A stretch of 14,250 nt of DNA, taken from contig UZAN01040774.1 in assembly GCA_900618425.1 (NCBI GenBank), forward strand, positions 45,305 to 59,554, written 5' to 3'. How positions within the stretch are numbered: the stretch's first letter is position 1; each line of letters opens with the position of its first letter. Below the pieces are notes generated by a model. The model was not told the DNA's origin. It ran no database searches and was given only the letters and a program-made list of their open reading frames with translations. Source of the DNA: Echinostoma caproni. Lineage: Eukaryota; Platyhelminthes; Trematoda; Plagiorchiida; Echinostomatidae. A program made the position numbers and the translations under genes. This document shows positions 1-9,065 of this stretch, piece by piece.

Positions 1-462
1 AGGTCCTGGTGAGTGGTGAACCTTTAGTCGACGCGGCTCCAGGGCCACCTATCCAATGGTAAATGGGGCCCATTTCAGCGTAGTGTCAGTGTCCAGTAGA
101 TGTGCCAGTGTGCTGGATGCTGGAGTGTACACTGAGGCATAATGTGATGCCAGCATCTCCGCTTTGTCCTCATCTTTTTCGGCTAGTGCTCCATCTTTGT
201 CGAGAGTCGGGAGACCAGGCGTTGCTCTGATTCTTCGCCTGAGGTAGGTATACAATCGCTTTGGTGCTTGTACTGAATCCGCTGCTAGTCGTTCCTCGAA
301 TCTGGTTCTCTTGCATTTTTTTAGTGCAGTACAATGATTTCGAAAACATCGATATTCCTCATATACTGCGCCTGTTGCGCGGTACCTGGACCAGGCTTTA
401 TTCCGCTGCCGGAGGCACGCCCGCAGTTCTCAGTCAAACCACGGCGGGACCATAGCGTGTGT
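1..462 (-). mobile_element. 5'-truncated and edge-cut LINE relic (jockey/CR1-like ORF2, endonuclease-RT linker)
   Basis: The minus strand, read in one frame from about 462 down to 1, gives a recognisable linker between the endonuclease and reverse transcriptase of a non-LTR retrotransposon. In order I read PPWFD, an in-frame TGA (430-432), ELRACLRQRNKAWSRY, then EEYRCFRNHC, RTRFEERLA, APKRLYTYLRRR, then EDKAEMLASHYASVYTP, a TAG stop at 49-51, and finally LKVHHSPGP at the very edge. The last motif is the SPGPD block that opens the RT domain, so the polymerase would lie outside the window to the left. Near 445-450 the 5' part appears in another frame (EHTLWSRRG), which implies an indel. The fragment is non-functional as seen. 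The LINE identity is from family pattern recognition; the exact clade is inference. Confidence 0.85.
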
Positions 463-1157
463 TCAGTGGCGGTGAGATGGAGAGAATTCCAGTACGAGTT
501 GCTGGGTTCTATGGTGAACCAACACCCAGGATACATTTAGATCCTCAGGGTTCCGGGAATCCCAATTTGTGAGTGATGCAGCTTGACGAATATCCGGAAA
601 GGATGAGCCCAACATATTCCGTCCGTCCTGTGGTCTGTCCGTTTGGGGTATACCACACCTTCAGTGAATACGCAGAACAGGGTGACCACTAGATGCAATT
701 CGTACGTGATAGTGACCATGGTAAAAAAAGTCATTGCTTGGAGTGTTGTGCACAAAATGCTTGCAGCTCACCCCGATTTCTTCTACAATGTATCGTGAAA
801 TTCGGTGTGCCTATGCGCATTGCATCACCACTGTTTTTTCAGCTGACATACAGATATAAAGTTTGACCTGGCGGAATTCACTACATCCTGTACAATTAGT
901 CTGAAGGACGTGAAGTACTTTTAGGGTAGCCTTGGGATATACCTTGAATGGAGTGTGTCTCACGTGACTGTACAATGCTTTGACCTGGTGAGTATACACA
1001 AGTACCTGTATTACTCAAAACGGAAACAGATCATCCGAAAGCATACAATCAGTTATTGGATCGTTTCCTGCTTCCACTTTCTGTCATTATGGGAAACTAC
1101 TAAATGGTCCTGAAGATTCTTTCATTCGCATTGCATAATCAGGTCAGAAATTCGTAA
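463..1157. other. No gene seen; non-coding
   Basis: This stretch holds only short open frames in both strands with no recognisable domain. It may include the decayed 5' part of the neighbouring minus-strand LINE, but I could not read endonuclease motifs here. No simple repeat longer than a few units is visible. Confidence 0.5.
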
Positions 1158-1181
1158 CTGCTTTAAAATGGTTTAAAGCAG
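1158..1181. repeat. Perfect inverted repeat, 10-bp arms, 4-nt loop
   Basis: CTGCTTTAAA (1158-1167) is followed by the loop ATGG (1168-1171) and the exact reverse complement TTTAAAGCAG (1172-1181). It would form a tight hairpin or cruciform. No gene neighbours it, so no role can be assigned, and it may be chance. Confidence 0.8.
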
Positions 1182-2016
1182 AGCTGTGTGCGGGTCAATC
1201 AATGCTACTTATCAATGCAATAGAATAGGCCTATTATGCTGATGTAGGTGGTAAATATGTGGTGGGACTGTCATGTCATGGAACCTGCCCATCTTCTGGG
1301 ACCGCAGTGAGATGCACAGGTCCAATTGTCTTCCATCCTTCGAGGATCTCCAGCCGTGAGTTGCCGACCGCGAAACTAGCAGCATACACTATCACTTAGA
1401 TACCAATTGAATCATGTTTACCTGTTATATGAATATTAATTCACCAGGTTCATCCAAGTACCAGGTGGGACTTACTCCACCCCCACCTGTTGTGTGCTAC
1501 GGCGTGAACCTGTTTCCTTTGTGTTGACAGGTTGCACAAACTGTATGTCTCGTTGTTCTTCAGATCAATTATACAGGATATGATAAATTTTGCCAAGGCA
1601 AACTTAATATTTGTATACCAGCCCACACTATAGTCATGACGCAATACATGTACGCACACCGAACTCCACAACCGTTATATTAGAGGCAGAATTTTCAACT
1701 CCAAGTTTTGTAGATCACTTGTTTTGGGGGAGGGGGAAGCGGGAGAACAAAGCCATGACGAAAAACAGTTGTGCAACGGCCTTGGTCGGTTATTTCATAG
1801 ATTATATCATAGAATATACCGGAATTTTACCTCTCTTCCGGAGACAAACTTTGAATATATATTGGACAATAAATCATGCGTTTCATATGGCATCAGTAGT
1901 GATCGTCTGGCCAACCCACTTCAGACCACGTCTATTAAACTGACCACACTGAAGCGGTTCACTTGAAAGTATAGTCAGGATTGGGAGGGGGTTGCTTGAA
2001 AAACACTGTTGGAACT
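1182..2016. other. No gene seen; non-coding
   Basis: The longest open frame is 110 codons on the plus strand at 1611-1943. It has an unremarkable composition and no motif I recognise, and it overlaps a second open frame at 1724-1966. At this base composition such frames are expected occasionally, so neither is called as a gene. Confidence 0.5.
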
Positions 2017-2055
2017 TGTGTGTGTGTGCGCGCGCACGTGCGCGCGTGTCTGTGT
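2017..2055. repeat. (TG)n/(CG)n alternating purine-pyrimidine tract with 18-bp palindrome
   Basis: A run of alternating TG and CG dinucleotides, nearly uninterrupted. Its centre (2029-2046) is a perfect 18-bp palindrome around CACGTG. Alternating CG/TG of this kind is a classic Z-DNA-prone sequence. The short open frames that read through it (Cys/Val/Arg-rich) are by-products of the repeat. Confidence 0.9.
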
Positions 2056-2263
2056 AAGGGAATGGCAAAGAACACTTTTTCTACGGGTCCAAAGGCGATT
2101 GAACCAAACCTTTTAGGAAGGAAGAAAACGAATTGGGCGGCGAGCAGTGTAATATCTGCGTTGAGTTGATTGTCATCGACTTTTTGTCAACTCTGAATGA
2201 ACTTGATGCTCGTTTCTTTTAGGCAGCAGTCGAAAAACGTTAGGTCTCCCCCGCTCGCTCTCC
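2056..2263. other. Unassigned spacer
   Basis: Only short open frames occur between two microsatellites. Nothing is recognisable. Confidence 0.4.
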
Positions 2264-2283
2264 CTCTCTCTCTCTCTCTCTCT
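2264..2283. repeat. (CT)10 microsatellite
   Basis: Ten CT units, preceded by an interrupted pyrimidine-rich stretch starting near 2245. On the plus strand it could serve as a polypyrimidine tract, but no convincing acceptor and open frame follow it. Confidence 0.9.
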
Positions 2284-4816
2284 TGCTCCATAAATCATTC
2301 AGGGCAAGTTAGACCGCACGCAAATTCCTCAAAAACTTTGCTGGACGAGTCCATCGATTTCCATCTACCTCAGCCCGACGAAACGTGCGATTGCATCAGA
2401 CTGTGTACGACTGTGTGTTGTGGTTGCTGGTCTCCTCGTTTTACGGAACGACAGAACTGAAGTAAAGAGAGAGATGGAAATAGTGAACCAACCAAAATTC
2501 AAGCCTGACAGCAAATCGATAATCTTTCCCATCATTTTTAATTGCTCATTCAACAATTCTACCGGCATGTAATCCGAGAGAGTTTAAGAGCACACAAAAT
2601 GTCACAAAAATTAAACACAGCTTGCCTTGATATAAGGTGATATTCAGTGGTCAGTACCAGTGTTGCATTGAAATTTGTGCTCATTTTAAAGCAAACTCAC
2701 TCATTATGATAGCCAATCCCCAACCCCGGAAAAACAAACAATTTGGCTTTCACAGCTTATGGAGACATGCATAATTTAGAGCAGAATAACATATGCTATC
2801 CCGAAAGCTCTCGGTGCATTAAGTCCCGCCGTGTCACCTGTTGTTTTGATTCTCGGTATTGGAGTATGTTATGCCTAGGAAAAACGGGAGATGGATTTTG
2901 TTTCCCTTGACCACACCTGATTCCTCGAATCCAGCCAAAAAAACGCTCACGCTTTGTAAGACTGGCCGGGCACTGTTCGGTCAAAGTGATGCCAGAAACT
3001 GGTGACCAATTTTACTTTGAAATTGCGAATTGATGATTGAGGGATGTACCCATGTGCAGCTAGCTCTAAGTCATGCCCAAGCTGACTATACCGTGTGAAA
3101 CGGGAATTGTGCCAGTAAATCATGCGTGCGAAGACTGTATCTGACTTTCCCCTCATGGATGACACGAGGATTCAGGCGCTGTAATTTCCTCCCGCGATTA
3201 ATTGCTTAACTCAGTTTGGTTTCTTAGCCATAAAATTACATTCCCGTTCCTGTCTGAAATTAGTTGGATAAATATTGTCAGTGTGGTATGACTTTAAAAC
3301 ACCGGAAATGAGCCTGGTTCTCTTCTCGTCACAATCAAATAATTGACTGTGACTGCATTAAAAATTAGTAACAATTAAGAGGTGAAATAAAAGCGGATTG
3401 AGGGCTGGCCTTCGTCGTTCCAGAATGATCTATCCTTTCAACGCGGTTGTTCGGAGGTTCGGCACATAATATCTGGGGCACACAAACCAAACTAGGGGAC
3501 AATGAGAACAATGAGTTTTAATGAACAGATTTGTGATCGCAGGGCAGAGCCCAGCAAGGGTCAGCAAAACACGCATGACAATGAAACAAAAGCCTTCGGA
3601 AGATGCACTTTGAGCACGTTTCAGCCAAAATTCCTCTATCAGCTTTCTGTGTGGATAAAAGCTACCTATTTGTTGAATTCCTCGTGCAAATGAGTAAATT
3701 TCGAATCTAGCCTAAGCATGGCTGAATGCTTTCGGGACGGGTAAACGGATCAATATGATAACTATCCCCCACACTCGAGACACTGCATCCCCACTCTCAC
3801 CCCGCCCCCAAGTGTGCCGTTTTCATTTATCAACTCGGTTTTGTCCAAACATCGATTAGGAAAATCTTGGATATCACTCGACTATTCAACCAAACTGGTT
3901 GGTGCACGCGGACTGGTTCAGATAAACGTATGTTCTTGTCAATTTCTCTTCAACATTTGTCCACTGAAGTTCTTAACTTTCTCTTTGACCCTACTTTCAA
4001 CCTTTCCTGTGTCTCTCCTAACGTTTATCTAAATGGGCAGCCAAAAGATAGCAACCAAAACCGGCGCACGATAGTGCATAGTTAATGGTTGTACAAACTG
4101 AAACTGAAACTAATGCTTTTGCGGCCAGTATACATTGTCCCAGGTAAATATGTACATCACGAAATCGTCAGTAGAAACAGGCAATTTATCCTTCGATCGC
4201 TTCCAGTCTAGTTCAGTCAAGCCATGTGGTCAAAATGAGCGAGGCATTTCGTCCCTCTATATAATACAAAATCCAAGGAGATTATGACTGTTATTTTGGT
4301 CGGAGCTGAAGGGATTGGAATTCACCATTTGCTTCACAAAACAAGCCGTACAAACACGCGATCTCCAATAGTCATGACCGTACATAATCTATTCATCCTC
4401 ACATCTAACATGTGAGCAATACCCGGTAGTGGAATTGAAATGTGATTTTTTTCTCATTCAGCTTATTTACTGCTCCGTTTGGAATTCCTCAGCTACATCT
4501 TTGCAATGCCAGTTGACAAGTTCACCTCTTTAGAGAACTGTACCCACTTGTTACGGTGCTTCAGGGACCTGATTTTCTTCTCCAACATCACTAAACTTGC
4601 ATGGTTGCCGAAGTGATAATACTACTTTCAAATAACCGACAGTTTCCCCAGTCCGGTTCTGAACATTCCATCTGTTGCTTTTGCCCCGTGGTCAGACCAG
4701 CATATCTTCATATATCCTCTAGGTTGTTATATGGCTCCTCTATCTGGAGAATAGATTTGTTCCGTACCAGGAAGGCTTCATGAACATCAGCTTGTGTGAC
4801 CGATTTCGCACCACCC
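2284..4816. other. Long non-coding stretch, no gene seen
   Basis: About 2.5 kb in which every open frame is short (88 codons or fewer) with no recognisable domain or codon pattern. Examples are plus 3502-3693 and 3814-4085, and minus 2947-3165. No tRNA-like cloverleaf, LTR pair or long simple repeat was noticed. It could be intron or intergenic DNA; the sequence does not decide. Confidence 0.5.
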
Positions 4817-4837
4817 GATGCGTCACGCTGACGCATC
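4817..4837. repeat. Perfect inverted repeat, 9-bp arms, 3-nt loop, with TGCGTCA/TGACGCA
   Basis: GATGCGTCA (4817-4825), loop CGC (4826-4828), and TGACGCATC (4829-4837) form an exact inverted repeat. Each arm contains a TGACGCA-like half-site resembling those bound by bZIP (CREB/ATF-type) factors in animals. No promoter or gene start is identifiable nearby, so a regulatory role is only a possibility. Confidence 0.8.
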
Positions 4838-4960
4838 TGTGCGCATTCGTTGACCGTCAGTGGCAACGTTTCCACACTTATCGTGTGGGTTTAAAATAAC
4901 CAGCTACGCATTAACATCATCATCATAAGCTGAATAATCTACTTGTTTATTCTCAGACTC

Positions 4961-5336
4961 TTATGGACCCTTATGTAGGTATAGGCGGGAACGAGCGATG
5001 GCGTAGATCATACTATCAACAAGCGCGTGAAACAGATCAAAGCGAGACACAGTGGTCGCCGAAAGACCGAGATATTGTGACGCAAGGACCGCGAATGATT
5101 GCATCCACCGCTGATCGGTTTAGTGCCAGCCGAAATCGAAGTCCGGGTGTGAAATGTAGCATTTACACTGGCATTTGTAGCATTTGCTGTTTCACAACTT
5201 GCTGAATGGCCACCTGATTGTGATCTTTCATTATGTCGAATAGATGAATGCAACAAACACCGTTCTCCCTCCAAACCTTCAACCTCGATTGCAATGACTC
5301 TTCACTGCACACTAAAACCGCTGGAGAAAACCGCAG
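4961..5336 (-). pseudogene. Unidentified minus-strand coding remnant, possibly decayed retrotransposon Gag or a host exon
   Basis: In one minus frame, 5336-5169 is open for 56 codons and reads like folded protein: FSPAVLVCSEESLQSRL, then VWRENGVCCIHLFDIM, then KDHNQVAIQQVVKQQMLQM. An ATG begins the MKDHNQ part. The frame then stops. A shifted frame continues (HPDFDFGWH, an in-frame TAA at 5120-5122, QSFAVLASQYLGL, SRFDLFHALVDSMIYAIA) to a TAA at 4961-4963. A Gln-rich N-terminus with later helical blocks resembles Gag of LTR retrotransposons, but I see no zinc knuckle, protease or pol. Alternatively 5169-5336 is a host exon of exactly 168 nt with TAG at the upstream border and GTGTAA at the downstream one. 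A third frame (5008-5274) is also open, so chance is not excluded. Confidence 0.3.
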
Positions 5337-6096
5337 CTAACCTCCGTTGACCACAAGGGTAAACAACATGTAATGAACAACACTCAGCTCACTTCAGGAA
5401 CTAGGAGTTGGCAGTATTTCGGTCCACAATCAAACACACGTGCGAGTAACCCCGCAAATGTTTTCTTTCTTCGGTAACTTTGGGTACATTATCGAATAAC
5501 ATGAGCATAATTCCCATGTTAACCTATTTCTTTCTATGAATTGTTGTTTTTCGGAGTGAGGAGTGGGGAATAGCTGCAGATGTTTGAAAACGTACTATCA
5601 TCCTGATTCGCTACACAGATGATGCCTAATTTCTGAGATGCGAGGTATTTGAACATGGCTGTATGATACAATGTGTGTGTTCCATCCAACCCAATCGTCG
5701 GTAAATGTCGCTCATTTGGTGGTATGACGGTACCCGCCAAAAGGCCATTCGATAAAAAACTTCACACATGCTTAGAATCTTGGGAAAACGTCGGCGGAGT
5801 CTTCAAAGTTCGGCCGTGCTACATTTGTACTCCAGTTGATAATATATCAACTTTTACGTCACACATTGGATTTAATTGTTTGATTCAAGTTTTCTTTCAT
5901 CGCTTTCATGATTGCGTACGCCCCCGAATCTTTAAAGAATTTGAAACATTGTGTGGTATCGCGCAAGAGTGGCATTCTCTATCAGTTCAGTTGTCAAGTT
6001 AAAAATAGATACGAATGATGTAGACCGTCTAGGTCAGGTTTCCTCAGAAAACACGGAGTAGGCTGGCAAGTGGCCTTACGGAACACAAAACCATAG
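5337..6096. other. Unassigned stretch upstream of the LINE relic
   Basis: The main open frame is plus 5673-6002 (109 codons, Cys- and Phe-rich, no recognised motif). It ends about 95 bp before the first readable endonuclease residues of the plus-strand LINE, so it could be decayed 5' sequence of that element, but nothing proves this. A perfect 8-bp inverted repeat with a 3-nt loop lies at 5834-5852. Confidence 0.4.
5834..5852. repeat. Perfect inverted repeat, 8-bp arms, 3-nt loop
   Basis: AGTTGATA, loop ATA, TATCAACT. It is AT-rich and lies inside an unassigned open frame. Repeats of this size are expected by chance in a window of this length. Confidence 0.7.
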
Positions 6097-6763
6097 AAAT
6101 TGTCTATCCCTGCTATTTGCCCATCGAACGTACGATCACTAATGGAAAAATGAGCGACTTCACGAAATTGATAATGATGAAAAAATATCATGCAATGGGG
6201 TTAATTATGCTACAAGAAACGTGTTTGCATCCTGACCAACGATTACTTGGTTGAGCTGGATTTCTTTGATATGCATCGGTTGGATAGAGACTGTTTACTA
6301 AAAATTCGAGGCGGTGGTCCAGTAACCTATACCAAATTGTCTTGGTGTAAGTATACAAAGATTAACTTCATCTACAACGTAGGATATATCCCACGTATTT
6401 CGGTTGAATGTAAACTCCGTTTTCTTAGTAAATATCGTTCTATCGTGGCATCTAACATTTACATAGCATCCTCCAGTACAAATTCTGATACACAGGTGTC
6501 TGCTGATGTATTTAGATCCGAACTTCCTAACTGCACGGAACGCTCTCTTTTTATTGTCAGTGTTGATTTTAACCATGCAAGTATTCATTTCTTGACTTGT
6601 CTCTCTCTTCACAATCTTGTAAATTCCCCCATAGTTATATGATGTTATGTTTTCGAACGATCCTGACCTGGTTGCTGTGCGAAGAGGAGCTCCTCTAGCA
6701 AACTCCGATCACTGTATGATAAATGTTTTGCTGAAAGTATACTCAAAGAAACATCATAGTACA
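6097..6763 (+). pseudogene. LINE endonuclease (APE-type) domain, broken
   Basis: The domain would nick target DNA to prime reverse transcription. The order of motifs fits: SNVRSLMEK (about 6124-6150), a frameshift, then MLQETCLHPD with the expected catalytic Glu in QET (6216-6218), another frameshift, then RGGG followed by Tyr and Lys (from 6307). Next are YRSIVASNIYIASSSTN and IVSVDFNHA near 6553-6579, where intact relatives have GDFN; here Val (6562-6564) replaces Gly. After a third shift come NDPDLVAVRRGAPLANSDH with the conserved SDH triad at 6704-6712. With three frame changes it cannot make an active enzyme. Open frames 6247-6642 and 6647-7051 are pieces of it and should not be annotated as genes. 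Confidence 0.88.
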
Positions 6764-7330
6764 CTGACATGTACATCTAACCGGAAAATTTTGCATAGGC
6801 TGCGTGACCCGGCCCACTTGGCATCATTGAGGGAAATGGTCTCTCCTACAAATTTTCATCAGTTCTTTGACCCAAGTTTCTCGGTCAAGTGTAAACACCT
6901 CACGAGCTATTTGAACTTCTGCTTTGGCATCTGCTACCCCATCGACCCTATGTACATTAGTCCCGCCAGATTTTCTTCTCCCATTTTGAAGACCCTCAGA
7001 AGAACCAAGGAACGGGCATATAAAAATAGTGATCGAGCTTCAGTTGAATAAAAGTCAGTACTGATCCAGACTGAGATCCAAGTTCTTGACAATCTCTACA
7101 CTAAAACCTACTTGATGATCGGAATTACAAGTAAATCTGGAGTGCTATGAAACAAATCTGTAGAATAAAAGTCAGACTACGCAGGCCTCAACCCATAGAA
7201 GATTAACTCAACTGCGTGTTTTCAACGTCAACTCAAACTGAGGTATCGTATCCATATTTCCAATCAGTTTCGCATGTGAATTCTGCTCAGGTGCTGGCAT
7301 AGCCGATGTACCTCAAAACATCAAAAACTT
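6764..7330 (+). pseudogene. LINE ORF2 linker between endonuclease and RT, broken
   Basis: After the endonuclease the same frame reads LHRLRDPAHLASLREMV, FDPSFSVKCKHLTSYLNFC, SPARFSSPILKTLRRTKERAY, then a TAA (7049-7051). It continues in frame with QTEIQVLDNLYTKTY to a TGA near 7148. A weaker piece (DYAGLNP, near 7173-7195) follows in another frame. The paired Arg/Lys and aromatic pattern before an SPGPD-like block is normal for this region of jockey/CR1-type ORF2 proteins. Confidence 0.75.
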
Positions 7331-8016
7331 CCGGTCCCGAGGGACTATGTCCAGTCGTCCTCATGGAACGTGCGCATTATCTGGCGAAGCCAGATAACAA
7401 CCGTTGCTTCAAGGGACAAAACATTGTCGACCGTTAGAGACCTGTGCGCATCATACCAGTCCCAAAAAAGAAGCTGGGAAATTGCGAACAATCGCCTGTA
7501 CTTCTGTTTTACTAAACATTTTCGAAAAGTTTATGCTTAGTAATATTATTCCTAACACAGGGCAGCTAGGTAACAATCAATTCGCTTATCGCAAACAACT
7601 TTCTACCTTATATGGTCTTTCGCTTTTGGTAAACCCAGTTTTGCGATCCCTAGACATGCAAGGCAGGGCATTTCGTGTGTATTTCCTCGACTATAGTTAT
7701 GCTTTTAACTGTGTTGGCAGGAGCAGGTTTTTGTCTCTACTCCAAGGTGTTGGATCGTCCCATACTACCCTCTCTCTACTCTAAGATTATTTTTCTGGTA
7801 GAAAACAATTCACGAAATTTCTTGGTAAAGCGTCTGACTCCCTACCGGGGGTGCTCCAGGGAGCAATTCTAACCCTCTTTCTATATTCGTGACCTTCCCA
7901 CCAACCCAGATGATCTTCTCATTAAGTATGCTGATAATGTCACAATAGGTTCCGATTTCCAAGGTGATTTCCGCTTCTCACAGCTTCAAATCAGTTTATT
8001 TGCCTTAAGCTTATAG
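7331..8016 (+). pseudogene. LINE reverse transcriptase domain, catalytically broken
   Basis: The opening block reads as FRS then, after a small deletion, EGLCPVVLMERAHYLAKP, where intact relatives have SPGPDGLCP. After another shift comes SPKKEAGKLRTIACTSVLL and NNQFAYRKQLSTLYGL (RT blocks 1 and 2). Block A, FRVYFLDYSYAFN, keeps its Asp (7689-7691). A nonsense TAA at 7782-7784 follows, then DYFSGRKQFTKFLGKASDSL and LPGVLQGAIL (block B, normally PQG). After a further TGA (7890-7892) and shift comes DLPTNPDDLLIKYADN, with YADN at 7927-7938 in place of catalytic YADD. The frame ends at TAG 8014-8016. The loss of the second Asp of YADD would alone abolish polymerase activity. Confidence 0.92.
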
Positions 8017-8041
8017 TCTTCGCTTTCCAAGTTATCTCTCA

Positions 8042-8678
8042 GTGCCTCTATATATAGGGATGGCACCTTCTCGCTCGTCAAAGGGGAACGGCTACATTCT
8101 TTTGAAAGGAATTGTTCTGTACTTTATGTTGACAACCAGGCTGTTCCCCCAGTACATTCTCGGTGTCACTATCTCCCAATATCTCACCCGGACCTCACAT
8201 TTAAATTTTGATTCTGAAAATATTCGACAGCTGTTTCTTTATTTCCCGCTTACTTTCTTTGGAAGTTCCATTGTATTTACTCACTGGAGTTGTATATTCT
8301 TGTGTTGTTACTCATCTTTTCTACTGCACCCCAGTTTTATTCGCCGGTTTTAGAGTTAAGGATTACACAATTCCACGCTGGTCTATTAAAATTATTTCTC
8401 GCACAAGCGGTATTCCTTGTTTGCACTTGCTTAACTTTATTGCCGATAAACATTTTACCTCTTGCGATAACTCCTGTAACAATATTTGATCAGACATCGC
8501 TCATCCATTGCACAGAGAACATAAACAATGCGTATCCACTTCTGTAACTAGATACCGTTATAAACTGGTTTATGCTCATACCACTGCCTATCGTTTGTCC
8601 GTCATCCCCTAACTTTCGAGATTTCTGGCTCAAAAGACATCCGTTAGAGAAAGCTTTTTGAATTTCCTGCGCAATTGA
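8042..8678 (+). pseudogene. LINE ORF2 C-terminal region, broken
   Basis: Pieces in alternating frames follow the RT in the order seen in jockey/CR1 proteins. They are RLHSFERNCSVLYVDNQAV, then LGVTIS (near 8160) followed by LTRTSHL, then IRQLF with SRLLSLEVPLYLL, THLFYCTPVLFAGFRVKDYT, and IKIISRTSGIPCLHLLNFI (8208-8489). After a further shift come RYRYKLVYAHTTAYRLSVIP and a stop, then LSRFLAQKTSVRESFLNFLRN and the terminal TGA. This region follows the polymerase and has no known catalytic role. Overlapping open frames at 8042-8353 and 8290-8547 are shadows. Confidence 0.8.
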
Positions 8679-8912
8679 TATTCGTTTTCAAACTTCTACT
8701 CCATATTCTTTTGAATTTACGATGCTTTTTCACTTTTTCTTTCTGATTGTATGCGTTGACAAATGATCCTGGAATGCCAGAAACTGAGAATGCATCCATT
8801 AGAAAGAATGAAACGATTTTTGACTTTTTTATTCTACGGATTTCCTAAATATCTAATCCACTTGTGAGTTTCTTTTTCAGTGAACGTACACCTTCATAAT
8901 CCACATTCTCAC
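8679..8912. other. LINE 3' flank and unassigned sequence
   Basis: T-rich sequence after the LINE stop (about 8680-8755) could be 3' UTR of that element. I see no poly-A tail or tandem 3' repeat that would mark the end, and no target-site duplication pairing it with the 5' side. Confidence 0.4.
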
Positions 8913-9065
8913 CTTTATAAACAATATACTCCGAAACATCGACGATCCTTCACCATCATCTTTATCGTCACCACCGTCAACATTTTTATCGCAATCTGAA
9001 TCCTCAAGGTAATCATGAACAACAGCCGAATCATCGTCTGAATCTACCCGATCCCCATTGTTCAT
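8913..9065 (-). CDS. Candidate acidic, Asp-rich exon (hypothetical)
   Basis: The minus frame from ATG 9063-9065 to 8913 is 51 codons. It is strongly acidic: MNNGDRVDSDDDSAVV, then HDYLEDSDCDKNVDGGDDKD, then DGEGSSMFRSILFIK. It ends at AAAG|GTGAGA (donor at 8912-8907), a strong animal 5' splice site in phase 0. An alternative acceptor is TTCAG|AC with the exon starting at 9037, though its pyrimidine tract is poor. A second minus frame upstream (9031-9150, 39 codons) is also acidic (MDEHLHSEDAKSDDN, VEWGDDYDN), so one possibility is an acidic segment split by a frameshift. Another is that the whole block is a decayed GAT-type repeat without coding function. No family is recognised. Confidence 0.3.

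Larger units (their letters stand above)
6097..8678 (+). mobile_element. Decayed LINE (jockey/CR1-like) ORF2, nearly full length
   Basis: Reading across three frames, this stretch contains in correct order the AP-endonuclease, a linker, the reverse transcriptase and the region after the RT of a non-LTR retrotransposon. About 2.58 kb corresponds to roughly 860 codons, near the usual ORF2 length. Many indels and stops break it; frame changes occur near 6150, 6231-6238, 6630-6646, 7331-7345, 7430-7450, 7881-7891 and 8014-8042 and more follow. The reading ends at a TGA (8676-8678) after FLNFLRN. I see no target-site duplication and no clear 3' tail, and the 5' limit is only where homology becomes readable. 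The relic lies opposite in strand to the two LINE pieces at the window edges. LINE identity is strong; the named clade is inference. Confidence 0.92.

Noticed and set aside
1611..1943. 110-codon plus-strand open frame
   Set aside because: No motif or domain is visible, another frame overlaps it, and such lengths arise by chance in 14 kb at this composition.
4019..4167. Minus-strand open stretch with hydrophobic residues
   Set aside because: No acceptor or donor borders it and the composition fits random AT-rich DNA.
4872..4888. CCACAC/GTGTGG inverted repeat with 5-nt loop
   Set aside because: Six-base arms with a short loop occur by chance many times in this length.
6298..6612. 104-codon minus-strand frame opposite the endonuclease
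   Set aside because: Antisense shadow of the LINE endonuclease relic.
7046..7175. 13-bp direct repeat GAATAAAAGTCAG (7046-7058 and 7163-7175)
   Set aside because: One or two 13-mer repeats are expected by chance in a window this long, and both lie in unrelated positions of the LINE linker.
8042..8547. Overlapping plus-strand frames as separate hydrophobic proteins
   Set aside because: They are out-of-frame or partial readings of the LINE C-terminal region; the apparent membrane segments are frameshift products.
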